From contig JAIEPH010000050.1 in the NCBI GenBank assembly GCA_019749805.1, positions 1-64,000 of the forward strand: a DNA stretch of 64,000 nt, given 5' to 3'. Below the pieces are notes generated by a model. It did no database searches. It was not told where the DNA came from and saw only the letters and a program-made list of their open reading frames with translations. The position numbers and the translations under genes were made by a program. The stretch comes from Mycobacteriaceae bacterium (GTDB lineage: Bacteria; Actinomycetota; Actinomycetes; Mycobacteriales; Mycobacteriaceae). Below, in pieces: positions 1-9,083 of the stretch; position 1 is the first letter of the stretch, and every line of letters begins with the position of its first letter.

Positions 1-78
1 TAACCCACGAACATGGGTGAGTGGGGCCCCGGCCCGCAACCCCCAACGAACGCCAAGGGTCACCTATACCGTCTAGCT

Positions 79-783
79 GTGAGCACAATCAGTTCGGCGA
101 TCCTCGATCCGCTCATGGCATCCGATCCTGCCGGTCCGCGGATCACCTACTACGACGATGCGACCGGTGAGCGCATCGAATTGTCCACCGCCACACTGTG
201 GAACTGGGCAGCAAAGACCGGCAACCTGCTGCGGGACGAACTGGGCGCGGGGCCGTCCAGCCGGGTCGCGGTGCTGTTGCCCGCGCACTGGCAGACCGCG
301 GCCGTGCTGTTCGGAATCTGGTGGATCGGCGCCGAAGTCGTCACCGCCGGAGAAGCCGACGTCGCGTTGTGTACCGCGGATCGGCTCGACGAGGCCGACG
401 ACGCCGTCGGAGTCGGCGAGATCGCCGTGCTGTCGCTGGATCCGTTCGGCAAGCCGGCGCCCGATCTTCCCGTGGGCGTGACCGACTACGCCACCGCGGT
501 GCGTGTACACGGCGACCAGATCATCCCCGAACGCCATCCCGGTGCAGCACTCGAGGGCCGGTCGGTGGACGACGTGCTGTCCGATGCGCAGGCGTCCGCT
601 GCCGCACAAGGTCTCACAGCCGACGACCGCGTGATGTCGACGGCCGACTGGACGAACGCAAACGACCTGACCGAGAATCTGCTGGCGGTCTTCGCGGTCG
701 GTGCGTCGCTGGTCCACGTGGCGAATCAGGATGCCGCAGCGATGGGCCGTCGCAGACAAATGGAGAAGATCACCCGCGGTTGA
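79..783 (+). CDS. TIGR03089 family protein
   Basis: The protein has 234 residues and resembles the N-terminal part of an acyl-adenylate-forming (AMP-ligase) fold: an ITYYDD segment, then residues resembling the LSxxTLxNWxAKTxNLLRDEL stretch typical of mycobacterial TIGR03089 proteins (Rv3268-like). It is far shorter than a real AMP ligase and lacks the catalytic C-terminal half, so enzymatic activity is doubtful and its role is unknown. The GTG at 79 is preferred to the ATG at 13 because TATACC at 65-70 lies 8 nt upstream, as in leaderless mRNAs, and because family similarity begins near this point. It stands just upstream of the copper oxidase on the same strand. Confidence 0.8.
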   Translation: MSTISSAILDPLMASDPAGPRITYYDDATGERIELSTATLWNWAAKTGNLLRDELGAGPSSRVAVLLPAHWQTAAVLFGIWWIGAEVVTAGEADVALCTADRLDEADDAVGVGEIAVLSLDPFGKPAPDLPVGVTDYATAVRVHGDQIIPERHPGAALEGRSVDDVLSDAQASAAAQGLTADDRVMSTADWTNANDLTENLLAVFAVGASLVHVANQDAAAMGRRRQMEKITRG

Positions 784-806
784 TCGAACAGTGCCACGCT
801 GGGATC

Positions 807-2225
807 ATGATCAGTCGACGGCAGTTCATGGTCGTAGGCGCGACGGGCATCGCGGGGGCAGCGGCCGCCTGCTCGCAATCACAGTCACCGTCGGGAGCCC
901 CAGCCGTCCCCGACCTCACCCTGGCGGCCGGCGAGACCGACATCGACCTCGTCGGCGCCACCCTCCGCACCTGGGCATACGAATCCCAGGTTCCCGCTCG
1001 GGAGATCCGACTGCGCAAGGGTGAGCGGCTCCGAGCAGAGCTGACCAACGCGATGCCGCAGGACGTCACCGTGCACTGGCACGGCATCGCGATCGTCAAC
1101 GATATGGACGGGGTGCCGATTCTGACCCAGGAGGCGGTGCCCAATGGGCAAACGTTCACCTACGACTTCGTCGTGCCCGACGCCGGAACCTATTGGTTCC
1201 ATTCGCATGTCGGCACCCAGCTCGACCGCGGCCTGTACGGTCCGCTGATCGTCGAGGACCCGGATGAGAAGGCCGACTACGACGGCGAACTCGTTGTTGT
1301 GCTCGACGATTGGATTGACGGCACCGGCACCAACCCCGACGAGGTGTTCGAGAACCTGCGCAAGACCGGGATGAAGCCGATGGAACCCGGGGGCCCTGGT
1401 GTGACGCCGACCAGTCCGCTGGGCGCCGACGGAGGCGATGTCACCTACCCCTACTTCGTCATCAACGGACGCGCCCCAGGCGATCCGCAGGTCGTGGATT
1501 ACCGGCAGGGTCAACGTATCCGGCTGCGGGTGATCAACGCGGGCTCCGACACCGCGTTCCGGGTAGGGGTACCCAGCACGTCCATGCGGGTCATCCAGAC
1601 CGACGGCTTCCCGGTGGTGCCGGTGCAGGCGGACTCCGTGATCCTCGGCATGGGCGAGCGATTCGATGCGATCATCACCGTCAATGAATCGCTGCCGGTC
1701 ATCGCCGTGCCGTACGGCAAGCCGGGCCACGCCCAGCTGAACATGCGGGTCAACAACAGGCCCGCCACGGTGAATGTCGACCAGTTCGTCGCGTCGGTGC
1801 GTACCCAGACTCCGTTGAACACCGCGACGCTGTCACCGACGCCGGAGGTGACACTGCCGGCCAGGCAACCCGATCAGATCATCGACGCCCATCTGGCCGG
1901 GCCCGTCAACGGGTACACGTGGCCGATCAACGGAAAGCTGTACAACCCGCCGAATGACGGGGTTGCTGTCCAGCCGAACCAACGCGTGCGGATCCGCTAC
2001 ATCAACGACACGATGATGTTTCATCCATTTCACCTGCACGGCCACACGTTCCAGGTGATGGACGGCAGCACCGCCAAGGCCCGCAAGGACACCGTGCTGG
2101 TGCCGCCGAAGCAAACCGTCGAGATCGATTTCGACACGAACAATCCGGGGCGGTGGATCACTCACTGCCACAACACCTATCACCTCGAGGCGGGGATGGC
2201 GTTCTTCCTTCAGTACGCGGGCTGA
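807..2225 (+). CDS. Tat-exported multicopper oxidase (MmcO-like)
   Basis: A 472-residue multicopper oxidase. The N-terminus carries a twin-arginine motif (SRRQF), a hydrophobic stretch and a lipobox ending in Cys22, so it should be exported folded by Tat and lipid-anchored. Copper ligands are visible: HWHG at 90-93, HSH at 132-134, HPFHLHGH near residue 400, and HCHNTYHLEAGM at about 453-464 containing the type 1 Cys and axial Met. The family oxidises Cu(I) or phenolic substrates and protects against copper; the M. tuberculosis relative is MmcO (Rv0846c). The ATG at 807 gives an intact signal peptide; the frame remains open upstream, but that extension is not protein-like. No copper regulator was seen nearby. 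Confidence 0.92.
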   Translation: MISRRQFMVVGATGIAGAAAACSQSQSPSGAPAVPDLTLAAGETDIDLVGATLRTWAYESQVPAREIRLRKGERLRAELTNAMPQDVTVHWHGIAIVNDMDGVPILTQEAVPNGQTFTYDFVVPDAGTYWFHSHVGTQLDRGLYGPLIVEDPDEKADYDGELVVVLDDWIDGTGTNPDEVFENLRKTGMKPMEPGGPGVTPTSPLGADGGDVTYPYFVINGRAPGDPQVVDYRQGQRIRLRVINAGSDTAFRVGVPSTSMRVIQTDGFPVVPVQADSVILGMGERFDAIITVNESLPVIAVPYGKPGHAQLNMRVNNRPATVNVDQFVASVRTQTPLNTATLSPTPEVTLPARQPDQIIDAHLAGPVNGYTWPINGKLYNPPNDGVAVQPNQRVRIRYINDTMMFHPFHLHGHTFQVMDGSTAKARKDTVLVPPKQTVEIDFDTNNPGRWITHCHNTYHLEAGMAFFLQYAG

Positions 2226-2241
2226 CGGTCCGAGAGTTGCC

Positions 2242-2300
2242 CGCGAATGTGCGGTTTCATACGGCCGGGCCGGCGTGTCGCGAATGAAACCGCACAATCG
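2242..2300. repeat. Inverted repeat between mmcO-like gene and fadE25
   Basis: Perfect 13-bp arms (2248-2260 TGTGCGGTTTCAT and 2284-2296, its reverse complement) are separated by 23 nt. Each arm is preceded by CGCGAATG, so direct and inverted symmetry are combined. It lies between the convergent stops of the copper oxidase and fadE25. No T-run follows. It may act as a transcription barrier, or be a dispersed mycobacterial intergenic repeat; its left part resembles the 32-bp repeat at 44405-44436. Confidence 0.6.
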
Positions 2301-2314
2301 GCATTGCGGGCGTT

Positions 2315-3478
2315 CTACTTGAGCAGTGCGCGTGACATGACCACACGCTGAATCTGGTTGGTGCCCTCGTATATCTGCGTGATCTTGGCGTCGCGCATGA
2401 ACCGCTCGACGGGGAAATCCACCGTGTAGCCGTAGCCGCCGAACAGCTGCACCGCATCGGTCGTCACCGACATCGCGACGTCGGAGGCGTAACACTTGGA
2501 CGCCGAGGAGATGAAACCGAGGTCGGGCTCGCCACGTTCGGCCCGGGCGGCCGCGGTGTACACCATCAATCGGGCCGCCTCGATCTTCATCGCCATGTCC
2601 GCGATCATGAACTGCACCGCCTGGAAATCGGCGATACGCTGACGAAACTGCTTGCGCTCCTTGGTGTACGCGATCGCGGCCTCGAGCGCGCCCTGGGCGA
2701 TACCGACAGCTTGGGCACCGATCGTCGGGCGGGTGTGGTCGAGAGTGGCCAGCGCGGTCTTGAAGCCGCTGCCCTCGTCGCCGATGATCCGATCGCCGGG
2801 GATGCGGCAATCCTCGAAATACAGCTCTGTCGTCGGGGACCCCTTGATGCCCAGCTTGCGTTCCTTGGCGCCGACCGCGAACCCGGGATCGTCCTTGTGC
2901 ACGACGAACGCCGAGATGCCGTTGGCGCCCTTGTCCGGATCGGTCACCGCCATCACGGTGTACCAGGTGGAATGCCCGCCGTTGGAGATCCAGCACTTGG
3001 CACCGTTGAGCACCCAGTCGTCGCCGTCACGGCGCGCACGGGTCCGCATCGACGCCGCATCGCTGCCCGCTTCACGTTCCGACAGCGCATACGACGCCAT
3101 CGCTTCGCCCGCGGCAATGCTCGGAAGCACCTGCTTCTTGAGTTCTTCGGAGCCGCGCAACAGCAGACCCATCGTGCCCAGCTTGTTACAGATCGGGATC
3201 AACGACGACGACGCACACACCCGCGCGACCTCTTCGATGACGATGCACGCGGCGACCGAATCGCCGCCCTGGCCGCCGTACTCCTCGGGGATGTGGATCG
3301 CGGCCATGCCGGCCGCGGTCAGCGCCGCTTCGGCTTCGTCGGTGTAGCGCGCCTTCTCATCGACGTCCGCGGCGTGCGGAGCGATCTCCTTGTCGCACAG
3401 GTCGCGCAGCACCGCGCGCAACTCAGCGTGCTCGTCAGAAAGCTTGAAAGCGTCGAACGACGGGTTTGCGATGGCCAT
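2315..3478 (-). CDS. fadE25: Acyl-CoA dehydrogenase FadE25
   Basis: A 387-residue FAD-dependent acyl-CoA dehydrogenase of normal family length, catalysing the alpha,beta-desaturation of acyl-CoA in beta-oxidation. The N-terminal helical domain is followed by the YALSEREAGSDA and WISNGG segments around the flavin and substrate, and the C-terminus has the QLFGGYGYT motif and IYEGTNQIQR, where the Glu is the usual catalytic base. The order fadE25-purE-purK matches M. tuberculosis Rv3274c-Rv3276c. The purE stop lies 12 nt upstream of the fadE25 start, so the three genes are probably co-transcribed on the minus strand. Confidence 0.93.
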   Translation of the reverse strand: MAIANPSFDAFKLSDEHAELRAVLRDLCDKEIAPHAADVDEKARYTDEAEAALTAAGMAAIHIPEEYGGQGGDSVAACIVIEEVARVCASSSLIPICNKLGTMGLLLRGSEELKKQVLPSIAAGEAMASYALSEREAGSDAASMRTRARRDGDDWVLNGAKCWISNGGHSTWYTVMAVTDPDKGANGISAFVVHKDDPGFAVGAKERKLGIKGSPTTELYFEDCRIPGDRIIGDEGSGFKTALATLDHTRPTIGAQAVGIAQGALEAAIAYTKERKQFRQRIADFQAVQFMIADMAMKIEAARLMVYTAAARAERGEPDLGFISSASKCYASDVAMSVTTDAVQLFGGYGYTVDFPVERFMRDAKITQIYEGTNQIQRVVMSRALLK

Positions 3479-3490
3479 GACAACTCCTTG

Positions 3491-4024
3491 CTACTCGTCG
3501 GTAACTTTACCGTCCCGGCCGAGCAGCCGGTCACGCAGCGCCGCGTCTTTCTGCAGCACCAGGTCCGACAGCGCGCCCTGGAAATCCTCGACGCGCTTGC
3601 GCAGTGCGGCATCCGACGATCCGAGAATCCGCACGGCCAGCAGTCCGGCGTTGCGGGCGCCACCAATCGACACGGTCGCCACGGGCACCCCGGCGGGCAT
3701 CTGCACGATCGACAGCAGCGAATCGAGGCCGTCGAGCTTGGCCAGGGGCACCGGAACGCCGATGACGGGCAGCGGCGTCGCCGAAGCCACCATGCCCGGC
3801 AGGTGCGCGGCTCCGCCGGCACCGGCGATGATCACCTCGATGCCGCGCGCGGCGGCCGACTTTGCGTAATCCAGCATCCGGTCGGGCGTGCGGTGCGCCG
3901 ACACGATGCCGACCTCGAACGGAATGTCGAACTCGGCCAGCGCAAGTGCCGCGTCCTCCATCACCGACCAGTCGCTGTCGCTGCCCATGATCACGCCGAC
4001 GCGTGGCGTCGTGCCGTCACTCAT
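3491..4024 (-). CDS. purE: N5-carboxyaminoimidazole ribonucleotide mutase
   Basis: A 177-residue class I PurE that converts N5-CAIR to CAIR in de novo purine synthesis, acting directly after PurK. The signature GSDSDW near residue 15, SAHRTP near residue 45 and the AGAGGAAHLPGMVA stretch are present; these form the nucleotide and CO2 sites of the octameric enzyme. Downstream of purK by 24 nt on the same strand, it belongs to a purK-purE operon. The last 20 residues are charged and not conserved. Confidence 0.95.
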   Translation of the reverse strand: MSDGTTPRVGVIMGSDSDWSVMEDAALALAEFDIPFEVGIVSAHRTPDRMLDYAKSAAARGIEVIIAGAGGAAHLPGMVASATPLPVIGVPVPLAKLDGLDSLLSIVQMPAGVPVATVSIGGARNAGLLAVRILGSSDAALRKRVEDFQGALSDLVLQKDAALRDRLLGRDGKVTDE

Positions 4025-4048
4025 GGTTGTCTCTCTTCGCGCAAGCGC

Positions 4049-5269
4049 TCATCGGTGCCCACTCCATCCGTCGGTCCATTCCGCACGCGACAACCAGTGC
4101 GCCGCACGCGACGCGCGTTCCCGGACCTCCGCGACATACGCGGCGTCGTCCGGGGATCCCCACCCCGCCCCGAGCACGTTGACGTGGCCGATCTTGCGAC
4201 CGGGACGCTCGCCTTTGCCGTACAGATGGACCTTGGCCTCTGGCATTCGCCCGAACAGGTGATGCAGTCGTTCATCCATGCTCATCGTCGGGGGTTCTTG
4301 AGCGCCAAGCACATTCGCCATGACGGTCACCGGCGCGATCGGTGCGGTGTCCCCCAGCGGATAGTCCAGCACCGCCCGAAGATGTTGTTCGAACTGGCTG
4401 GTGCGCGCACCGTCCATCGACCAGTGCCCCGAATTGTGGGGCCGCATCGCCAACTCGTTCACCAGCAGCCCGCCGTCGGTTGTCTCGAACAGTTCGACCG
4501 CCAGCACACCAACCACCCCGAGCTCTTCGGCAAGGCGCAGCGCGAGACCGCCTGCGGCACCGGCGACGTCGTCGGCGAGGTCGGGAGCCGGTGCGATCAC
4601 CTCCACGCAGATGCCGTCGCGCTGCACGGTCTGCACCACCGGCCACGCCGCACCCTGACCGAACGGTGAACGGGCCACCAGCGCGGCGAGTTCACGCCGC
4701 ATCTCGACCTTCTCCTCGACCAGGACGTCGGCCCCGGACGCCAGATACTCGGCGGCTGCCTGGCGCGCGTGGGCGATATCGCGCGCCAGCGTGACACCGC
4801 GCCCGTCGTAGCCCCCGCGCACGGTTTTGAGCACCAGCGCGGCATCCGAACCGGCCGCGAAATCTTCCACGTCGCCAGGCGACGTCACGGCCGCGAACCG
4901 CGGCACCGGCGCACCGAGCGCCTCCAGGCGTCGCCGCATCACCAGCTTGTCCTGGGCGTGGATCAGCGCCGTCGGCGGCGGCGCGACGTTCACCCCCTCC
5001 GCGATCAGCTTGTCGAGCATCTCGGTGGGCACGTGCTCGTGGTCGAACGTCAGGACATCTGCGCCGACCGCCGCACGGCGCAGCGCGTCGAGGTCGTCGT
5101 GCGAGCCCAGCACCACGTCGGGGGTCACCTGAGCCGCGGGATCCTCGGGTGTGACGGCCAACACACGCAGCGTCTGACCGAGCGCGATGGCCGCCTGATG
5201 GGTCATCCTCGCCAGCTGTCCGCCGCCGACCATGGTCACCAGCGGCGGCTTCGTCGTATTGCGCGGCAC
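4049..5269 (-). CDS. purK: N5-carboxyaminoimidazole ribonucleotide synthase
   Basis: A 406-residue ATP-grasp enzyme that makes N5-CAIR from AIR, ATP and bicarbonate. The N-terminal dinucleotide-like loop (VGGGQLARM, residues ~14-22), the central ATP-grasp segment with KTVRGGYDGRG, and the ELAMRPHNSGHWS motif carrying metal and substrate residues are all visible. The length matches other actinobacterial PurK proteins. The gene is divergent from the GtrA-like gene, with 93 nt between their starts, so the purK promoter must lie in 5270-5362. Confidence 0.95.
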   Translation of the reverse strand: MPRNTTKPPLVTMVGGGQLARMTHQAAIALGQTLRVLAVTPEDPAAQVTPDVVLGSHDDLDALRRAAVGADVLTFDHEHVPTEMLDKLIAEGVNVAPPPTALIHAQDKLVMRRRLEALGAPVPRFAAVTSPGDVEDFAAGSDAALVLKTVRGGYDGRGVTLARDIAHARQAAAEYLASGADVLVEEKVEMRRELAALVARSPFGQGAAWPVVQTVQRDGICVEVIAPAPDLADDVAGAAGGLALRLAEELGVVGVLAVELFETTDGGLLVNELAMRPHNSGHWSMDGARTSQFEQHLRAVLDYPLGDTAPIAPVTVMANVLGAQEPPTMSMDERLHHLFGRMPEAKVHLYGKGERPGRKIGHVNVLGAGWGSPDDAAYVAEVRERASRAAHWLSRAEWTDGWSGHR

Positions 5270-5348
5270 GTGCCTATGTTGTCATGCGGCGAACCCCGTG
5301 TTTCCCGACGGTGACCTGCACAGGTACGCGTGAGGTGGTCAATTTCCG

Positions 5349-5365
5349 TACACTGCCCTGTTGTG
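5349..5365 (+). promoter_or_regulatory. -10 hexamer and leaderless start of the GtrA-like gene
   Basis: TACACT at 5349-5354 is followed after 8 nt by the GTG at 5363. This puts transcription initiation on or next to the start codon, the usual arrangement for leaderless mycobacterial mRNAs. It favours the GTG over the in-frame ATG at 5330. No clear -35 was found. Confidence 0.5.
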
Positions 5366-6046
5366 TCCTTCACCGATGCCACGATCGCGCGGCTGCCACG
5401 GCCGATCCGGCCGTACTTCGAACGGCACCACGAGCTCATCAAGTTCGCGATCGTCGGCGCCACCACCTTCGTCATCGATTCGACGGTCTTCTTCACGCTG
5501 AAGCTCACGGTGCTGGAGCCCAAGCCTGTGACGGCGAAGATCATCGCCGGCGTCGTCGCGGTGATCGCGTCCTACATCCTCAACCGCGAATGGAGCTTCC
5601 GCGACCGCGGCGGCCGGGAACGGCACCACGAGGCACTGATGTTCTTCGCGTTCAGCGGCGTGGGCGTGCTGCTGTCGATGGCGCCGCTGTGGTTCTCGAG
5701 CTACGTGCTGATGTTGCGTGTGCCCGAAGTGAGTCTGACGGTCGAGAACATCGCCGACTTCGTCGCGGCCTACATCATCGGCAACCTGCTGCAGATGGCG
5801 TTTCGCTTCTGGGCGTTCCGCCGCTGGGTGTTCCCGGACGAGTTCGGCCGCAACCCGGACAAGGCGCTCGAGGCCACGCTCACCGACGGGGGCATCGCCG
5901 AGGCCGTGGAGGATGTCCGCGACCCCGCACTGCACGGGAACGACGCGGACGGCACCGTGACGCCGCTGCGCAGGCCGACCCGCCGCGCTCGGCGATTGGC
6001 TCAGCTCGGCGATTCCTCCGAGCCCAGGGTGTCGAAGACTTCGTGA
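5363..6046 (+). CDS. GtrA family membrane protein
   Basis: A 227-residue integral membrane protein of the GtrA/DPMS family with four hydrophobic helices (about residues 25-45, 55-75, 95-120 and 140-165) and the conserved KFAIVGATTFVIDS and LNREWSF stretches. Family members move or present polyprenyl-linked sugars for envelope glycans; in mycobacteria a relative (Rv3789) acts in arabinogalactan synthesis. The C-terminal ~60 residues are a charged cytoplasmic tail rich in Arg. Its last 46 nt overlap the 3' end of the convergent PH-domain gene. The homologue is Rv3277 by position. Confidence 0.85.
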   Translation: MSFTDATIARLPRPIRPYFERHHELIKFAIVGATTFVIDSTVFFTLKLTVLEPKPVTAKIIAGVVAVIASYILNREWSFRDRGGRERHHEALMFFAFSGVGVLLSMAPLWFSSYVLMLRVPEVSLTVENIADFVAAYIIGNLLQMAFRFWAFRRWVFPDEFGRNPDKALEATLTDGGIAEAVEDVRDPALHGNDADGTVTPLRRPTRRARRLAQLGDSSEPRVSKTS

Positions 6047-6519
6047 TACAGCAGCGAGTGGACCTGTTCCACTCGCGGAATGTCGGAGAACTCCAGCGGA
6101 TCCTGAGACGCTGACTCGATGATCAGCGTGCCGGTGCGCAGCATGCGATCGAGCACGCCGTGGCGGAATTCCACGCTGTTGATCCGAGCCAGTGGAATGT
6201 CGATGCCTGAGCGGGTCAGCAGCCCGTGCCGGAACATCACCCTGCGGTCGGTGATGACGAAATGCGTCGTCCACCAATTCAGGAACGGCCAGATCGTCAG
6301 CCAGATGACGATGACCGCCCACACGACCGCGATGACGATCATCACGACGTTGCGGGCGGTGGGATCCCAGTTCGTGGTGTTGACGTAGCCCGCCGCGAAC
6401 GTCGCGCCCGCAGTGATCACCAACAGGATCAAGATGGGGCCGATGAGTCGCTTCCAATGCGGATGGCGGTGTAGCACCACATGCTCGTCTTTGGCGAGCA
6501 CCTTTTCCGGATATCCCAT
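6001..6519 (-). CDS. PH-domain membrane protein (Rv3278c-like)
   Basis: A 172-residue protein with an N-terminal cytoplasmic segment, two transmembrane helices (about residues 25-45 and 58-82) and a C-terminal bacterial PH (bPH2, formerly DUF304) domain recognisable by the FVITDRRVMFRHG and RINSVEFRHGVLDRMLRTGTL stretches. The function of this family is not established. It is 21 nt downstream of birA on the same strand, and its 3' end is antisense to the GtrA-like gene. Confidence 0.88.
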   Translation of the reverse strand: MGYPEKVLAKDEHVVLHRHPHWKRLIGPILILLVITAGATFAAGYVNTTNWDPTARNVVMIVIAVVWAVIVIWLTIWPFLNWWTTHFVITDRRVMFRHGLLTRSGIDIPLARINSVEFRHGVLDRMLRTGTLIIESASQDPLEFSDIPRVEQVHSLLYHEVFDTLGSEESPS

Positions 6520-6540
6520 GAGCGAAGACCCTATTCCGGA

Positions 6541-7347
6541 TCAGGTGCCCGCGGGTCGCAAGTGGACGATGTCACCTGCGGCGACCGTCGTCGTCTGCCC
6601 GTCGGTGTCGATCAAGAGCCGGCCCTGGTCGTCGACATCGCGGGCCACCCCGACGATCTCGCGCTGACCGGGGAGGATTGCGCGGACCGGCTTCCCGAGG
6701 GTCAGGCTGCGGGCCCGGTAGTCGGCGATCAGTTCCGGGTCCGCGCCGCCGGCGCTGCGCCAGGCATCGACGCGGCGGCCCAACTCGGTCAGCAGCCGAA
6801 CGATGAGTTCTCCACGATCCGGTGCGGCGACGCCGAGCCCGACGAGGGAGGTGACGCCCGCAACGCCTACTTCGTCACCACGTAGTGACACATTGAGGCC
6901 GATGCCGACGACGACCACCCGATGCTCGGCGGCGACCTCGGCGAGAATTCCCGCCAGCTTGCCGCCACCGGCGAGCACGTCGTTGGGCCACTTCAATCCG
7001 GCGTCGACGCCGATGCCGGTCACGGTGTCGACGATGGCCACCCCCGTCGCCAGCGGAAGCCAGCCCCAGGCGTCCGTCGGCACTGCGGCGGCATCGATCG
7101 CCACCGACAGCGTGATCTGGGCGTACCGCGCCGCCGACCAGCTGCGCCCCTGCCTGCCGCGGCCGGCGGTCTGGTGTTCGGCGATCAGCACAGCGCCCGC
7201 GATGTCGGCGCCGCTGTTGGCGCGCGCGATCAGGTCGGAGTTGGTGGATCCGGTCTCGGCCGCCACTTCGAGCGTCCGCCATACCGGACCGCCTTCGATC
7301 GCGGCACGCAATGACGTTTCGTCGAGGGGAGCGCGCTCAGCAGTCAT
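6541..7347 (-). CDS. birA: Biotin--[acetyl-CoA carboxylase] ligase
   Basis: A 268-residue biotin protein ligase that attaches biotin to the BCCP domain of AccA proteins through biotinyl-AMP. GRGRQGRSW near residue 63 is the biotin/ATP loop, and KWPNDV near residue 113 carries the catalytic Lys; a small SH3-like C-terminal domain follows. No N-terminal helix-turn-helix is present, so this is the monofunctional type. The ATG at 7347 is chosen because family similarity starts there; an upstream in-frame codon would add nine residues. It is divergent from accD5, which together with AccA3 forms its substrate complex. Confidence 0.93.
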   Translation of the reverse strand: MTAERAPLDETSLRAAIEGGPVWRTLEVAAETGSTNSDLIARANSGADIAGAVLIAEHQTAGRGRQGRSWSAARYAQITLSVAIDAAAVPTDAWGWLPLATGVAIVDTVTGIGVDAGLKWPNDVLAGGGKLAGILAEVAAEHRVVVVGIGLNVSLRGDEVGVAGVTSLVGLGVAAPDRGELIVRLLTELGRRVDAWRSAGGADPELIADYRARSLTLGKPVRAILPGQREIVGVARDVDDQGRLLIDTDGQTTTVAAGDIVHLRPAGT

Positions 7348-7379
7348 CGGCCAAACGTAAGCGACGCTGCGCACGCCTG

Positions 7380-7435
7380 CTTAAGGAGATGTTAAGGACG
7401 CGCTGTTCGCGTCGTTCACGCCGTTCGTTAGCATC
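7380..7435 (+). promoter_or_regulatory. accD5 promoter region with TTAAGG direct repeats
   Basis: TTAAGG occurs at 7381-7386 and 7392-7397, an 11-bp (one helical turn) spacing expected of a regulator site. Downstream, TAGCAT at 7429-7434 is a candidate -10 and lies 8 nt before the accD5 ATG, consistent with a leaderless transcript. A partly similar pair of TTCTTAAA repeats precedes accA3. Confidence 0.4.
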
Positions 7436-7442
7436 GACGCTC

Positions 7443-9083
7443 ATGACGAGCGTTAGCGATCAGTCGGTCGAGCCCGCGGGCGAGCACGAGATCGACATCC
7501 ACACCACCGCGGGCAAGCTGGCCGATCTTCGCAGGCGCACCGAAGAGACGCTGCACCCGGTCGGAGAGGCGGCGGTCGAGAAGATCCACGCGAAGGGCAA
7601 GCTGACCGCCCGTGAGCGCATCCTGGCGCTGCTGGATGAGGGCTCGTTCGTCGAACTCGACGCGCTGGCCCGGCACCGCAGCACGAACTTCGGAATGCAG
7701 GACAAGCGCCCGTTCGGCGACGGTGTGGTGACCGGCTACGGCACCATCGACGGCCGCGAGGTCTGCATCTTCAGTCAGGACGCCTCGGTGTTCGGCGGCA
7801 GTCTCGGCGAGGTCTACGGCGAGAAGATCGTCAAGGTTCAGGATCTCGCGATCAAGACCGGGCGTCCGCTGATCGGCATCAACGACGGCGCCGGAGCCCG
7901 CATTCAAGAGGGTGTGGTGTCACTTGGCCTGTACAGCAACATCTTTCACAACAACATCATGGCCTCCGGTGTCATCCCGCAGATCTCGCTGATCATGGGC
8001 GCCGCCGCGGGCGGGCACGTGTACTCACCCGCGCTGACCGACTTCGTCGTCATGGTCGACCAGACCAGCCAGATGTTCATCACCGGACCGGACGTCATCA
8101 AGACCGTCACCGGCGAGGACGTCACCATGGAGGAATTGGGCGGCGCACACACGCACATGGCCAAGTCGGGCACCGCGCACTACGTGGCGACCGGCGAGCA
8201 GGACGCCTTCGACTACGTCCGCGACCTGCTGTCGTACCTGCCCGCCAACAACTACGCCGACCCGCCGCGCTACCCGGCCGCGGTGCCGGAGGGCGCGATC
8301 GAGGACAACCTCACCGACGAGGACCTCGAGCTGGACACGCTGATCCCCGATTCGCCGAACCAGCCCTACGACATGCACGAGGTCATCACGCGGATCCTCG
8401 ACGACGACGAGTTCCTCGAGGTGCAGCAGGGCTACGCGCAGAACATCATCGTCGGCTTCGGCCGCATCGAAGGCCGACCGGTCGGCATCGTGGCCAATCA
8501 GCCGACCCAGTTCGCGGGCTGCCTGGACATCAACGCCTCGGAAAAGGCGGCGCGGTTCATCCGCACCTGCGACTGCTTCAACGTGCCGATCGTGATGCTG
8601 GTCGATGTGCCGGGCTTCCTGCCGGGCACCGACCAGGAGTTCAACGGCATCATCCGCCGCGGCGCGAAGCTGCTGTACGCCTACGGCGAGGCGACCGTCG
8701 CCAAGATCACCGTCATCACCCGCAAGGCCTACGGCGGCGCGTACTGCGTCATGGGCTCGAAGGAGATGGGCGCCGACGTGAACGTCGCGTGGCCGAGCGC
8801 GCAGATCGCGGTCATGGGTGCCGCGGGCGCGGTCGGCTTCGTGTACCGCCAGGAGCTGACCAAGGCGGCCAAGGAGGGTCAGGATGTCGACGCGCTGCGA
8901 CTGGAGCTGCAGCAGACGTACGAGGACACCCTCGTCAATCCGTACATCGCCGCCGAACGGGGCTATGTGGACGCGGTGATCCCGCCGTCGCACACCCGCG
9001 GCTACGTCGCAACGGCCCTGCGCCTGCTCGAACGCAAGATCACGCAGGTGCCGCCGAAGAAGCATGGGAACATTCCCCTGTGA
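7443..9083 (+). CDS. accD5: Acyl-CoA carboxylase beta subunit AccD5
   Basis: A 546-residue carboxyltransferase subunit, close to the 548 residues of M. tuberculosis AccD5. With AccA3 and AccE5 it forms the propionyl/acetyl-CoA carboxylase that makes methylmalonyl-CoA for methyl-branched lipids. Two crotonase-type halves are seen: the N-domain oxyanion loop near GARIQEGV, and the C-domain segment VDVPGFLPGTDQE followed by the AYGGAYCVMGSK stretch. The ATG at 7443 fits family length and the promoter spacing. accE5, maf, sseA and the sufE-like gene follow closely on the same strand. Confidence 0.96.
   Translation: MTSVSDQSVEPAGEHEIDIHTTAGKLADLRRRTEETLHPVGEAAVEKIHAKGKLTARERILALLDEGSFVELDALARHRSTNFGMQDKRPFGDGVVTGYGTIDGREVCIFSQDASVFGGSLGEVYGEKIVKVQDLAIKTGRPLIGINDGAGARIQEGVVSLGLYSNIFHNNIMASGVIPQISLIMGAAAGGHVYSPALTDFVVMVDQTSQMFITGPDVIKTVTGEDVTMEELGGAHTHMAKSGTAHYVATGEQDAFDYVRDLLSYLPANNYADPPRYPAAVPEGAIEDNLTDEDLELDTLIPDSPNQPYDMHEVITRILDDDEFLEVQQGYAQNIIVGFGRIEGRPVGIVANQPTQFAGCLDINASEKAARFIRTCDCFNVPIVMLVDVPGFLPGTDQEFNGIIRRGAKLLYAYGEATVAKITVITRKAYGGAYCVMGSKEMGADVNVAWPSAQIAVMGAAGAVGFVYRQELTKAAKEGQDVDALRLELQQTYEDTLVNPYIAAERGYVDAVIPPSHTRGYVATALRLLERKITQVPPKKHGNIPL

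Noticed and set aside
198..806. N-terminal extension of the copper oxidase frame
   Set aside because: It overlaps the TIGR03089 gene, is arginine-rich, and would destroy the Tat signal peptide that begins at 807.
2711..4669. 652-codon open frame antisense to fadE25, purE and purK
   Set aside because: It spans three real genes on the other strand and has an arginine/histidine-rich, non-protein-like composition.
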